Positions 29,077-40,627 of a DNA stretch of 64,000 nucleotides are shown here, piece by piece (position 1 is the stretch's first letter; each line of letters opens with the position of its first letter). This DNA is from an uncultured Eggerthella sp. (lineage in GTDB: Bacteria; Actinomycetota; Coriobacteriia; Coriobacteriales; Eggerthellaceae): contig UQNZ01000001.1 of assembly GCA_900542525.1 (NCBI GenBank), forward strand, positions 1 through 64,000, read 5' to 3'. The notes under the pieces are model-generated. The model did not search any database. It was not told where the DNA came from and worked only from the letters and a program-made list of their open reading frames with translations. The position numbers were made by a program, and so were the translations under genes.

Positions 29077-30630
29077 CTATCTTATCTTGTCCCACTTGCC
29101 GCTACCATTCACGTGGTACTTTCCGATCCAGGTGTTGGTAGCCATCACGCCATCGGAACCAACATAGTAGTTGCCGATCCACTTACCCTTCTGCATAGCA
29201 CCTGACTTGCTGAAGTAATACCACTTGCTACCAATCTGCTTCCAGCCAGTGAGCATGGCGCCAGAACTATTCAGATAATAACGCGAGCCGCCATCATCAA
29301 GCCAACCGGTCTTCATAGCACCCATGGAACGATCGAGGAAGTACCACTTCCCTTTCACTTTCTGCCAACCCGTTGCCATAGCACCCGAAGACTTGTAGTA
29401 ATACCAGGTGTTGCTTTCCTTGTTCCAGCCCGTCTTCATCGCACCATTAGATGGATTCAGGAAGTAGGTCGTTCCGCCAATGGAAAGCTTGCCGGTGAGC
29501 ATGATGCCGTTGCTTCCCAGGTAGTACCAGGTTCCCTTGACCTTCTGCCAGCCGGTCTTCATGGCGCCATCGCTGCCCAGGTAATACCAGAAATTGCCGC
29601 TCTTATACCAACCGGAATTCATATAGCCACTGCCATTGAAGTGGTAGCGCTTGCTTTTGATGGTGACCCATTCATTAGCTGGCCATTTCTTTCCTTGTGC
29701 GGCAGCCGACTTCGAATCGTACGAGAACCACCACATGCCGTGCGATTTCTTCCAAGTGCCCGTGACTGCAGAAGCTTGAGGAGCAGGCTTCGGCTTCGCA
29801 TCATTCACATTCGTAGGAGTATTCGGTCCCACGTTGATGATCTCATCCGCTCCGCCTGATGAGCCAGAATTGCCACCCGTGTTTCCGCCGGTATCAGGCT
29901 TAGGCGCAGAATCAATCCTGAATTCGAGGGTCTTCTTTCCCGTGAAAAGGCCGATACCTTCGACCGTCACCTTTGCCATACCAACCTGAACATTGTTCTG
30001 ATAGGTAACCTTGTAGTCGACGCCCTCTTTAAGCTTGCCGTATCCTTGCACCAAACCATCAGAAGTGACCGCGAACGTCTGGCCGATGATGGTTACCGCA
30101 GGAGTGAGCGCTCTACCGGTGTAGGTGCAGTTATTCGGTGTGGTCCAAGCGTAACCTTTCGTGATGTCCACCGGGTCTGGCTGATCGACACGGATCTTGA
30201 AATCCAGTTTCGCATCACCGCACTGCACTCGCACATTGCCCCAGCCGTATCCTGTTGCAATAAGCGTGCATTCGCTGTTGCTCGAGAATCCGCCCTCGGA
30301 ACCAGGAAGCACCTTGATCTTGTCGGGATCGAGCGAGGTCCAGGTAATCTGATCGTTCGGCGCGCCTACCACGCGGACGTTCAAACGCTGGCCCAGTTCA
30401 ATGACAGAGTTGCGCGGGTCCGTCCCGTTGAAGTCTTGGAGCTTGAGCGTGACCGCTGCTTTAGTAAGCGTGTCGCTCTTGCTTGTGCTGGCGCTTTCGT
30501 TTGCAGCTGCACTTGCAACTCCATTTGAAGCTGCCTGATCGCTCGCTTCATCAGCGAACGCGACCGAGGTCAGGCCGAGGGCAAGCACGAACGCCACGAC
30601 GAACGAAACCAGATACATTCTTTTGGTCAT
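29077..30630 (-). CDS. secreted protein with Ig-like/YTG domain and C-terminal cell-wall-binding (choline-binding-like) repeats
   Basis: A signal peptide (MTKRMYLVSFVVAFVLALGL, likely cut after AFA) begins this 517-residue protein. Residues ~50-150 look like a bacterial Ig-like domain (ELGQRLNVRVVG; ITWTSLDPDKI). Next is a domain with CTYTGRALTPAVTI and VDYKVTYQNNVQVGMAKV, the YTG-type module common in coriobacterial surface proteins. After a Gly/Ser/Asn/Pro linker come about ten ~20-residue aromatic/glycine repeats of the type GWQKVKGTWYYLGSNGIMLTG, which bind choline or wall glycans in Gram-positives. No catalytic domain is visible, so an adhesin or wall-structural role is likely. AAAGGA precedes the ATG. 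Confidence 0.85.
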   Translation of the reverse strand: MTKRMYLVSFVVAFVLALGLTSVAFADEASDQAASNGVASAAANESASTSKSDTLTKAAVTLKLQDFNGTDPRNSVIELGQRLNVRVVGAPNDQITWTSLDPDKIKVLPGSEGGFSSNSECTLIATGYGWGNVRVQCGDAKLDFKIRVDQPDPVDITKGYAWTTPNNCTYTGRALTPAVTIIGQTFAVTSDGLVQGYGKLKEGVDYKVTYQNNVQVGMAKVTVEGIGLFTGKKTLEFRIDSAPKPDTGGNTGGNSGSSGGADEIINVGPNTPTNVNDAKPKPAPQASAVTGTWKKSHGMWWFSYDSKSAAAQGKKWPANEWVTIKSKRYHFNGSGYMNSGWYKSGNFWYYLGSDGAMKTGWQKVKGTWYYLGSNGIMLTGKLSIGGTTYFLNPSNGAMKTGWNKESNTWYYYKSSGAMATGWQKVKGKWYFLDRSMGAMKTGWLDDGGSRYYLNSSGAMLTGWKQIGSKWYYFSKSGAMQKGKWIGNYYVGSDGVMATNTWIGKYHVNGSGKWDKIR

Positions 30631-30749
30631 ACCAGGTCCTTTCTACGTAAAAAGGAATGCAGAAAGCAGTTATTACGCGATGGCTATCATACAAGAAACC
30701 CGCAGCAGAATGAACCTCTCCCACAGCTTCTTTAGAAATAGAATGAGAC

Positions 30750-30767
30750 GTTATAACGTGTTATAAT
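30750..30767 (+). promoter_or_regulatory. -10 region and direct repeat upstream of the AbrB/PIN pair
   Basis: Two copies of GTTATAA (30750 and 30760) stand 10 bases apart, one helical turn, and the second contains a consensus -10 box TATAAT (30762-30767). The first copy is also part of the 8-base palindrome GTTATAAC. No good -35 box is present. The arrangement suits binding by the AbrB-type antitoxin on its own promoter. Confidence 0.45.
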
Positions 30768-30790
30768 ATACAGGAAAGAAAGGGGCGCAC

Positions 30791-31093
30791 ATGACTACTA
30801 CATCGCTCACCAAAGTTGGAAACAGCATGGCTGTTCTTTTACCTAAAACATTACGCAAAGAAGCGGGTCTAGACAAAGACACCCCGCTCAACATAACCAC
30901 ACCCCGCAAAGGGGTCGTTGTCATCACCGCGCTCTACGATGATCGGAAAGACCGGCTTAAGCGACTTAAACAAGCCGAAGCGCGCATTGCCGAGAACGCT
31001 AAGAAAATGAAGCCTATCCCAAAGGGGCTGTCTGCGCGGGAGCTTATCAAGGCCGGAAAGGATGCAAAAGCTGATGAAATCCTTTCTCTTTGA
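30791..31093 (+). CDS. AbrB/MazE-type antitoxin
   Basis: The N-terminal 50 residues form a SpoVT/AbrB swapped-hairpin DNA-binding domain (LTKVGNSMAVLLPKTLRKEAGL...PLNITTPRKGVVVI). The C-terminal half is basic and helical (KQAEARIAENAKKMK), probably the toxin-binding part. AAAGGGG lies 5 bases before the ATG. It overlaps the PIN gene by 20 bases, the usual antitoxin-toxin (VapB/VapC-like) arrangement. Confidence 0.85.
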   Translation: MTTTSLTKVGNSMAVLLPKTLRKEAGLDKDTPLNITTPRKGVVVITALYDDRKDRLKRLKQAEARIAENAKKMKPIPKGLSARELIKAGKDAKADEILSL

Positions 31094-31496
31094 TACTAAT
31101 GCCCTCGTATATTGGGTAAACCCAAACTCAGAATACCATCAAGCCATTAAAGAGCTCGTCAATCGAGTGATAGAGTCGGACGCTACCCTCTACGCACTTA
31201 CCTCGTCTTTGTCAGATACCTACTACACCCTTCACTCAAAGTACACCACAGAAGAAGTCGCACGAAGCTCCATTCAGCTTATTGCAGAAACGTTTGACCT
31301 CGTAGATCTCACGGGTCTTTTTGTTTTTGAAGCAATCGATTCCAATGAGCCGGATTACGAGGACGGCCTTATCCGCGCAGCTGCCGAAGCTCTCGAGGTC
31401 GATGCCATCATCAGCTATGACAAGAAAGCCTTCCGCAACTCCCCCATCCCCAAGCTAACTGCCCAAGAAGCCATACGGAAGCTTTTTAAATACTAG
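31074..31496 (+). CDS. PIN-domain ribonuclease toxin
   Basis: The protein begins KSFLFDTNALVYWV with the first catalytic aspartate, and has further acidic residues in NEPDYEDGLIRAAAEAL and DAIISYDKKAF, the PIN order. Such toxins cleave tRNA or rRNA. I prefer the ATG at 31074, which starts just before the first PIN strand; an ATG at 31062 sits directly on GGAAAGG. It ends 8 bases from the convergent prmC stop. Target RNA is unknown. Confidence 0.85.
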   Translation: MKSFLFDTNALVYWVNPNSEYHQAIKELVNRVIESDATLYALTSSLSDTYYTLHSKYTTEEVARSSIQLIAETFDLVDLTGLFVFEAIDSNEPDYEDGLIRAAAEALEVDAIISYDKKAFRNSPIPKLTAQEAIRKLFKY

Positions 31497-31504
31497 AACT
31501 CAAC

Positions 31505-32674
31505 TTAATCCTTGTTTGCGATGAGGATGCGGGGGCGGTTGGTAAGGTCTTGGACGATGCGTGCTTCGGAAAAGCCGTTGTCGAACGCGATGCTGCGAGC
31601 TTGATCGAGCGATTCTTCGAAGAGTTCGACGGCCAGCACGCCGCCTGGCTTAAGCAGGCTGTATGCATCGCCGATGAAGCGACGGAACAGATCGAGGCCG
31701 TCCGCTCCCCCATCGAGTGCCAGGCGCGGTTCGTAATCGCTCACCTCCGCGTCAAGCGTATCGACTACCTGTGAGGGAATGTAGGGAGGATTCGACACGA
31801 TCACATCGAACGAGCTTTTGTTCTTCGAGTCGACGACTACCGCGCTCAGAAGGTCACTCTCACGAACGCTTACACGGTCAGCAACACCCTGAGCCTCAAC
31901 GTTGCGCTGCGCAAGCGCAAGTGCTTCAGGAGCAATATCAAGCGCGAGAACTTCCATGTTGGGATGCTCAGTCGCAAGAGCGCACGCGATGCAGCCCGAA
32001 CCCGTACAGAGATCGATCACGCGGATCGCCTCTGGCTTCGGTCCTGAATCCATCTCTGATGCAATTCCCGTAGCTGTCGTTTCGTCATCTTGCTTAACAC
32101 CGTCAATCTGGCTTTGTGAGCTTTGAACACCATCCTTGAGTGCGAAGGTTTCCGATCGTTCAGGCGCGCTGCCAATTCCGGCAGCTAAGACCTCGCTCGA
32201 CATTTCTTTGCTGATGCTGCCTATTTCAACAACGGGAATCTCGGATACGGAGTCTTCAACACCTTCACTCTGCCCAGAAACTGCCGAAAGATCCTCGAAC
32301 GCATGAGCACTGATCTGCTTCGGCGGTGGAAAGAGCGCGAGCACCTCGCTCACCAGCACCTCAGTCTCCGGACGAGGGATCAGCACCCCAGGTGCAACCT
32401 CGAGCACCATATGACGAAACGGCGCGGTACCGCAGATCAACTGAAGCGGTTCACCCGCTCCCCTGCGCGCCACCCAAGTGCGCATGGTCGAGCGCTCTTC
32501 ATCAGTTAAAGGCTTATCGAAGTTGGTATAGAGTTCGATGCGCGAGAGACCCATAGCCTCTCCCAAAAGGTATTGCGCAGCATGACGAGGTGAGACATCG
32601 CCCTTATTGGCTAGGTAGCCCTCGCACCAATCAAGGATCGCCTTGACCGTCCAGGTTTGATCGTTCGCTGCCAC
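31505..32674 (-). CDS. prmC: peptide chain release factor N5-glutamine methyltransferase with a ~100-residue insertion
   Basis: PrmC methylates the GGQ glutamine of release factors, here RF-1 encoded 24 bases upstream. The N-terminal helical domain (RHAAQYLLGEAMGLSR), the motif LIPRPETEVLV, SAM motif I (IDLCTGSGCIACALA) and the catalytic NPPY (295-298) are all present. At 389 residues it exceeds the usual ~280 because residues ~116-215 are an extra acidic, Ser/Glu/Ala-rich stretch with no recognisable fold, between the PETE segment and motif I. It starts at GTG with AGGCGG upstream. Confidence 0.93.
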   Translation of the reverse strand: MAANDQTWTVKAILDWCEGYLANKGDVSPRHAAQYLLGEAMGLSRIELYTNFDKPLTDEERSTMRTWVARRGAGEPLQLICGTAPFRHMVLEVAPGVLIPRPETEVLVSEVLALFPPPKQISAHAFEDLSAVSGQSEGVEDSVSEIPVVEIGSISKEMSSEVLAAGIGSAPERSETFALKDGVQSSQSQIDGVKQDDETTATGIASEMDSGPKPEAIRVIDLCTGSGCIACALATEHPNMEVLALDIAPEALALAQRNVEAQGVADRVSVRESDLLSAVVVDSKNKSSFDVIVSNPPYIPSQVVDTLDAEVSDYEPRLALDGGADGLDLFRRFIGDAYSLLKPGGVLAVELFEESLDQARSIAFDNGFSEARIVQDLTNRPRILIANKD

Positions 32675-32698
32675 GTACTGCCGCCTGCGCAGGCGCGA

Positions 32699-33766
32699 TT
32701 AGACCGCGCTCTCCAGTTTCGCTGCACGATCAGCAGCCTGAAGCGCGGTGATGAGCTCCTGCAAACCAGCGCCGCCCGAGCCGAGCAGCACGCCATTATA
32801 GGTGCCGTTATAGCCGATGCGGTGATCCGTCACGCGATCTTGCGGACCGTTGTAGGTGCGGATCTTCTCGCTTCGATCGCCCGTGCCGATCTGGCTGCGG
32901 CGCTCAGCACCTTCGGCAGCCTGCTGATCGGCGAGCATCTTCTCATAGAGACGTGCACGAAGCACGCTCATAGCAGCGATCTTGTTCTGCAGCTGCGACT
33001 TCTGATCCTGCGATTGAACGACCAAGCCGGTAGGCAGATGCGTGATGCGAACTGCTGAGTCGGTCGTGTTGACGCACTGGCCACCTGGTCCGCCTGCACG
33101 ATACACATCGATGCGCAGGTCGTTCTGATTAATCTCGACTTCAACTTCGTCAGCTTCCGGAAGCACCGCAACGGTTGCCGTCGACGTATGGATGCGCCCC
33201 TGGCTTTCGGTCTTCGGAACGCGCTGGACACGGTGAACGCCCGATTCGAACTTCATGATGGAATAGACGCGATCGCCCAGCATCTTGAACGAGATCTCCT
33301 TGAATCCGCCCGCTTCAGAAGCGTGCATATCCATGGTCTCGCACTTCCAACCCTGATCAGAAGCGAAGCGCGTGTACATGTTATAGAGATCGCCCGCGAA
33401 GATAGCAGCTTCATCGCCACCTGCGCCCGCGCGGATCTCGACGATGATGTCCTTCTCGTCTGCTGGGTCAGACGGGATGAGCATGAACTTGATATCCTCT
33501 TCAAGCTGAGGCATGCGCGCTTCGATGCTTGCGATCTCTTCCTGGGCGAACTCCTTCATGTCGGCATCGCCGAGCATTTCCTTGGCAGCCGCCAGATCGT
33601 CCATGAGACCGAGGTATTCTTTGGCAGCGCGTGCCAACTCACCCTGGCTTGCATAATCCTTGGCAAGTTTGTTGTATTCGCTTTGGTTGGAAACGACCGC
33701 CGGATCGCCCATCTTGGCTTCAAGTTCACCATAAGCGGCCACGATCTTCTTGAGCTTTTCGCGCAT
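32699..33766 (-). CDS. prfA: peptide chain release factor 1
   Basis: RF-1 ends translation at UAG and UAA. The 355 residues contain the stop-codon-reading tripeptide in [14 protein letters not shown] (PKT, in place of E. coli PAT), and the catalytic GGQ in [24 protein letters not shown] lies 5 bases before the ATG. It forms the conserved prfA-prmC pair. A terminator of trxB lies just upstream, so the pair must have its own start in the ~80-base gap. Confidence 0.97.
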   Translation of the reverse strand: MREKLKKIVAAYGELEAKMGDPAVVSNQSEYNKLAKDYASQGELARAAKEYLGLMDDLAAAKEMLGDADMKEFAQEEIASIEARMPQLEEDIKFMLIPSDPADEKDIIVEIRAGAGGDEAAIFAGDLYNMYTRFASDQGWKCETMDMHASEAGGFKEISFKMLGDRVYSIMKFESGVHRVQRVPKTESQGRIHTSTATVAVLPEADEVEVEINQNDLRIDVYRAGGPGGQCVNTTDSAVRITHLPTGLVVQSQDQKSQLQNKIAAMSVLRARLYEKMLADQQAAEGAERRSQIGTGDRSEKIRTYNGPQDRVTDHRIGYNGTYNGVLLGSGGAGLQELITALQAADRAAKLESAV

Positions 33767-33785
33767 TTCATCCTCTGCTAGATCA

Positions 33786-33820
33786 AAGAAAAAGCAGGCC
33801 CATCAGAGGGAGCCTGCTTT
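33786..33820 (-). terminator. Rho-independent terminator of the trxA-trxB operon
   Basis: On the minus strand, stem AAAGCAGGC/GCCTGCTTT with a 12-base loop is followed by TTCTTTG. It separates trxB from prfA. Confidence 0.8.
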
Positions 33821-33859
33821 CATTACTCACGTACTGACAAATGAAAATCTTAGCACATT

Positions 33860-34852
33860 TTAAGAGGTGATATAGGCGATTGCCGCTTCCGCTGCCAGAG
33901 CGCCGTCCGCCGTGGCGGTAACTACCTGGCGCAGCGGTGTGGTGCGGACATCACCTGCTGCGAACACGCCCGCAAGCGAAGTCTTGCAATCCGAACCAGC
34001 CTTCACATAGCCAGCTTTGTCAAGCTTCACCACACCACGAAGCCATTCGGTCTCGGGCTTCGAACCAACCGCAATGAAGAGCCCCTCACATGCAAGCGTA
34101 TGCTCTTCCCCTGTCTTCGCATTGCGCACGGTAACCGCTTCGATCCTTCCCGCATCGTTCAGGACAACGTTTTGGACCTCGTTGTTCCAGAAGATCTCTA
34201 CATTGGGAAGATGCTTCACCTTTTCCGCATAGGTGAAATGCGCACGGAAATCCTCGCGGCGATGGATCACATACACCTTGCGGCAAATGCGCGAGAGATA
34301 GATGGCCTCCGCGCAGGCAGTATCACCACCGCCCACGATGGCTACATCCTTGTCGCGATAGAAGTTGCCATCGCAAGTGGCGCAATAGGAAAGCCCCCTA
34401 CCTTCCAGGTTCATGCCTTCAAGCTGCGGAAGCTGGAGCGGCTTTGCGCCCGTTGCGATGATGACCGCACGCGCATAGAGCACGCCTGCGTTGGTGTCGA
34501 TCCTGAATTTTTCGCGTCCTTCGCCCTGTGACAGGCGCTCAGCTTGCTCGCTCAGGAATCCGACACCGAAGCGCTGAGCCTGCTGCTGCATAGCCACCGC
34601 GATATCGAAGCCATTCACTCCCCCACCAAAGCCGGGGTAGTTCTCCAACTCATCGATAGACGTGAGCTGGCCACCAGGAATGAGCTCCTCGAGCACGATG
34701 CAGCGAAAGCCAGCGCGTGCCGCATAGAGCGCAGCAGTCATGCCAGCAGGACCTGCGCCCACTACCACAATATCGGTGACGCGCGTCTCTTCGTCTTCGT
34801 TCGCTTGCGCGTTTGCGTTTGGCTGGTTTTCAGCTTGTGATTCCATTGCCAT
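33860..34852 (-). CDS. trxB: thioredoxin reductase
   Basis: This FAD enzyme reduces thioredoxin with NADPH. The FAD motif VVVGAGPAGMTAALYAAR, the redox pair CATC (157-160), the NADPH motif AIVGGGDTACAEA, and the C-terminal FAD motif GVFAAGDVRTTPLRQ are all present in normal order. It has an extra N-terminal stretch of about 24 residues rich in Asn, Ala and Glu. The start has GAGGAA upstream and lies 10 bases after trxA, so trxA-trxB form one operon. Confidence 0.96.
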   Translation of the reverse strand: MAMESQAENQPNANAQANEDEETRVTDIVVVGAGPAGMTAALYAARAGFRCIVLEELIPGGQLTSIDELENYPGFGGGVNGFDIAVAMQQQAQRFGVGFLSEQAERLSQGEGREKFRIDTNAGVLYARAVIIATGAKPLQLPQLEGMNLEGRGLSYCATCDGNFYRDKDVAIVGGGDTACAEAIYLSRICRKVYVIHRREDFRAHFTYAEKVKHLPNVEIFWNNEVQNVVLNDAGRIEAVTVRNAKTGEEHTLACEGLFIAVGSKPETEWLRGVVKLDKAGYVKAGSDCKTSLAGVFAAGDVRTTPLRQVVTATADGALAAEAAIAYITS

Positions 34853-34862
34853 GGCGATTCCT

Positions 34863-35171
34863 CTAGGAAAGCGCGTTTACCAAGACCTGCTTGGGTTGCA
34901 CACCCACGAACTGCTGCACAGGCTGGCCACCCTTGAAGATGATGAGGGTTGGCACGCTCATAACGTTATAGTGCTGCGCAAGTTCGATCTCGCGGTCGAT
35001 ATCCACCTTGTACACCGATGCCTTGCCCGCAACTTCTGCAGCAACTTCATCGAGCACGGGTGCCATCATCTTGCACGGACCGCACCAGGTGGCGAAAAAG
35101 TCCACCAAGACCGGCTCGCTCGCACCCATTACTTTGGTCTGGAACTGTTCTTCAGTAAGTTGTTCTGCCAT
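34863..35171 (-). CDS. trxA: thioredoxin
   Basis: The 102 residues contain the active site WCGPCKMMAPVL and the cis-proline loop NVMSVPTLIIF. It reduces disulfides of target proteins and is recharged by TrxB, encoded directly downstream. I chose the ATG at 35171, with AAGGAG 8 bases upstream, over the GTG at 35180, which overlaps the spacing region. Confidence 0.96.
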   Translation of the reverse strand: MAEQLTEEQFQTKVMGASEPVLVDFFATWCGPCKMMAPVLDEVAAEVAGKASVYKVDIDREIELAQHYNVMSVPTLIIFKGGQPVQQFVGVQPKQVLVNALS

Positions 35172-35245
35172 GATGATCACTCCTTGAGATCACGTCTTAT
35201 ATCGTGACACTAGTTTTCCGTTGATGTGACCCATTGTAGGGGCGC

Positions 35246-35276
35246 AAAAAGAGCACCCTCCTTCGAGGATGCTCTT
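35246..35276 (-). terminator. Rho-independent terminator of thrS
   Basis: On the minus strand, stem AAGAGCATCCTC/GAGGGTGCTCTT (one G-T pair) has the tight loop GAAG and is followed by TTT. It lies between thrS and trxA. Confidence 0.85.
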
Positions 35277-35327
35277 GGTTACAAGCCGTTACTAAACGAA
35301 CAAGTAAACACAATCAGATTTTCACAA

Positions 35328-37241
35328 CTACAGTGAAGCCTCGCGGATGATCTCGAGCAGCTGCTCCACTTCCCACGTGCCCAGATCGCCCTCATGACGC
35401 TCGCGCACCGAAATAGTGCCTGCTTCGAGCTCCTTATCGCCCACCACACACATATACGGGATCTTCTCGTTTTGCGCCTTCGCGATCTTCACGCGCATCG
35501 GCTCGTTCTGTTCGTAGACCTCAACACGCCCACCAGCGGCTTTGATCTTCTTTGCGATATCCTTGCAGGCATCGAGATGACGGTCCGCCAAAGGCAACAA
35601 CACCACCTGCACTGGAGCAAGCCAAAGCGGCAGCGCACCGCTGTAGTGCTCGATGAGGATGCCGAAGAAACGCTCGATCGAACCGAAGATAGCGCGATGG
35701 AGCATCCAGGGGCGCTCTTCAGTGTTGTCCGCCGTGCGATACGTAAGGTCGAAGCGCTCGGGGAAGTTGAAGTCGACCTGAACGGTCGAGCACTGCCAGG
35801 TACGACCGATCGCATCCTTCACCTTGATGTCGATTTTCGGACCATAGAAGGCACCGTCGCCTTCATTGATGTCGTAATCGAGATTGTGCTGCTTACAGGC
35901 CTCGATGAGCGAATTAGTGGCATGCTCCCACATCTCATCGGAACCGATGCTCTTTTCAGGACGCGTCGAGATCTCAGCCATGTATTCGAAACCAAACGTG
36001 GACATGATGTGATCGACCAGATCGAGGATTGCGATAACCTCAGAGACCACCTGGTCTTTCGTGCAGAAGACATGAGCATCGTCCTGAGTGAAGCCACGCG
36101 CACGCAAAAGTCCATGCACTGCACCCGAAAGCTCATGGCGATAGACCGTACCGAATTCGAAGAGACGCAGCGGTAGATCGCGATAGGAACGGATCTCGTT
36201 GCGATAGATGAGCACATGACCCGGGCAGTTCATCGGCTTCACGCCGTATTCAGAAAGGCGCGGATTCTCTTCGCTTCCCTCATTGATGTTGAAGAAGTAC
36301 ATGTTCTCGCCATAGAAATCATAATGGCCCGAAGTCTTCCAGACATCAGACTTATACACATGCGGCGTGATGACCTCTTCGTAACCGCGCTCGTAGAGGT
36401 CGCGGCGCAGCCATTCCTGGAGCAGGCGAATGACACGCGCACCTTTGGGCGGATAGAGCGGCAAACCCACACCCGCATCTTCATCGAGCATGAAGTAACC
36501 CAGTTCCTTGCCTACTTTGCGATGGTCGCGCTTCTCCGCTTCCGCAAGGTTATGCAAATGCGTGGCAAGCTCCTTCTTCTTGAAGAATGCCGTGCCGTAC
36601 AGACGCTGAAGCATCTCGCGCTCAGAATCGCCCTTCCAGTAAGCTCCTGCGATCTTCATGAGCTTGAACGCGCCGATCTGAGACGTATTGGCAATGTGCG
36701 GACCTGCGCACAAGTCAACGAAGTTGCCGTGACGATATACGCTGATCTCCGCATCGGGAGCCAGGTCATCGATATGCTCGACCTTGAAACGCTGATCCGC
36801 GAAGATCTTCTTCGCCTGATCGCGGCTGACCACTTCGCGCACAAAAGGCTCGTTCGCTGCAATGATCTCTGCCATCTTCGCTTCGATCGCTTCGAAATCG
36901 TTCTCGGAGATAGAATGAGGCAGTTCGAAATCGTAGAAGAAGCCGTCTTCTGTGGCGGGACCAAAGGCGATGAGCACATCGGGATAGAGCGCCTGAACTG
37001 CTTCAGCCATGATATGCGCTGCAGAATGACGCATGATCTCAAGCGCTTCAGGCGATTTGGTCGTGACAATCTCGACCGTTGCACCATCGGTAAGCTCCGT
37101 CGAAAGATCGACGAGTGCGCCGTTCACCTTGCCCGCAACCGCATCGCGCGCAAGACCTGCACCGATACTGGCTGCCAAGTCGTAGACGGTCGCTCCTTCG
37201 TCGAGCGTTCTTTTCGAACCATCGGGAAGCGTGATTTCCAT
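35328..37241 (-). CDS. thrS: threonyl-tRNA synthetase
   Basis: This class II synthetase has 637 residues: an N-terminal TGS domain (LPDGSKRTLDEGATVYDLAA), the editing/second additional domain with HSAAHIMAEAV and the late SQIGAFKLMKIAGAYWKG, then catalytic motifs 2 and 3 (FGTVYRHELSGAVHGLLRARGFTQDDAH, in part; WLAPVQVVLLP start of anticodon-binding domain). AAAGGA lies 9 bases upstream of the ATG. No T-box leader is visible in the short gap upstream. Confidence 0.97.
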   Translation of the reverse strand: MEITLPDGSKRTLDEGATVYDLAASIGAGLARDAVAGKVNGALVDLSTELTDGATVEIVTTKSPEALEIMRHSAAHIMAEAVQALYPDVLIAFGPATEDGFFYDFELPHSISENDFEAIEAKMAEIIAANEPFVREVVSRDQAKKIFADQRFKVEHIDDLAPDAEISVYRHGNFVDLCAGPHIANTSQIGAFKLMKIAGAYWKGDSEREMLQRLYGTAFFKKKELATHLHNLAEAEKRDHRKVGKELGYFMLDEDAGVGLPLYPPKGARVIRLLQEWLRRDLYERGYEEVITPHVYKSDVWKTSGHYDFYGENMYFFNINEGSEENPRLSEYGVKPMNCPGHVLIYRNEIRSYRDLPLRLFEFGTVYRHELSGAVHGLLRARGFTQDDAHVFCTKDQVVSEVIAILDLVDHIMSTFGFEYMAEISTRPEKSIGSDEMWEHATNSLIEACKQHNLDYDINEGDGAFYGPKIDIKVKDAIGRTWQCSTVQVDFNFPERFDLTYRTADNTEERPWMLHRAIFGSIERFFGILIEHYSGALPLWLAPVQVVLLPLADRHLDACKDIAKKIKAAGGRVEVYEQNEPMRVKIAKAQNEKIPYMCVVGDKELEAGTISVRERHEGDLGTWEVEQLLEIIREASL

Positions 37242-37324
37242 ATCAACATCCTTTCAGGTGCCGGATGCATACCAAGCATCTGCACCAACTTGAATTGAAC
37301 AACGTGGTTGGAAGGTATGAGGCG

Positions 37325-37825
37325 CTAATTGACGCGCGGACGCTGACCAGTCGTATCAGCGGGCGTGCGGCGCTCACGCGCGCGAACTGCGCCAGTGCTC
37401 TGTGGATCGCGCGGTGCACTGCTATGAATAGTGGTCGTGCAATACGGACAGATCGACCATTCAGGATTGAGTGCATGATGGCACGTAGGACATAGATTCT
37501 TCAAGCGCTGATGGCAATTGGGACAAAGCACGTAGTCTGACTCGACCGGATAGCCGCAGTGAGCGCACGTGCCATACTGCATGAGCTGCCTGCGCTTGAG
37601 CGCCACATCAAGATCCTGCTCATCGCGATCCTCGATCGTGAGCGGCGGACGAGCAACGCAATAAGCGATGAAACCGATGAGCGGGATAAGCGAGATGACC
37701 GCCCAAACTGGCCAGTTTGTTCCACGATTTCGTGCGTCCTTGATCACATAGACGATGGAAAGAATGTAGAGGATACCAACGACCACACCAGCGATCGTAA
37801 CAACCGTTTGAATAGTTGAGCTCAC
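37325..37825 (-). CDS. membrane protein with double zinc ribbon
   Basis: Two hydrophobic helices (TIAGVVVGILYILSIVYVI; VWAVISLIPLIGFIAYCVA) resemble a small phospholipase-D-nuclease N-terminal-type membrane module. They are followed by four CxxC pairs: CAHC with CPNC, and CPTC with CPYC, a double zinc ribbon. The C-terminal tail is basic and disordered. It starts at GTG with AAGGGAG 10 bases upstream. It lies between valS and thrS. Function is unknown; it shares the zinc-ribbon plus membrane-helix idea with the protein at 1412-2374, but not its other domain. Confidence 0.7.
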   Translation of the reverse strand: MSSTIQTVVTIAGVVVGILYILSIVYVIKDARNRGTNWPVWAVISLIPLIGFIAYCVARPPLTIEDRDEQDLDVALKRRQLMQYGTCAHCGYPVESDYVLCPNCHQRLKNLCPTCHHALNPEWSICPYCTTTIHSSAPRDPQSTGAVRARERRTPADTTGQRPRVN

Positions 37826-37858
37826 GTGAAAACAACTCCCTTGTGCGATATACGAAAG

Positions 37859-40522
<2,664 letters not shown>

Positions 40523-40627
40523 GAATGATCCTTGCGGTCTTATGCGGACTGATTGTTGTTCTTAAGTTGTATTTCATCAGCTGCGAAAACGAAGGCGCAC
40601 ACGCGGCGCGCATGCTTACGCAGGTGA

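Noticed and set aside
29100..29740. Tandem DNA repeats that might be a CRISPR array
   Set aside because: They are coding repeats of the choline-binding-like domain, about 60 bp apart and degenerate, without spacers. No CRISPR array was seen anywhere in the window.
37242..37324. Possible T-box leader before thrS (and before valS at 40523-40627)
   Set aside because: Both gaps are too short and lack the conserved T-box sequence AGGGTGGNACCGCG.
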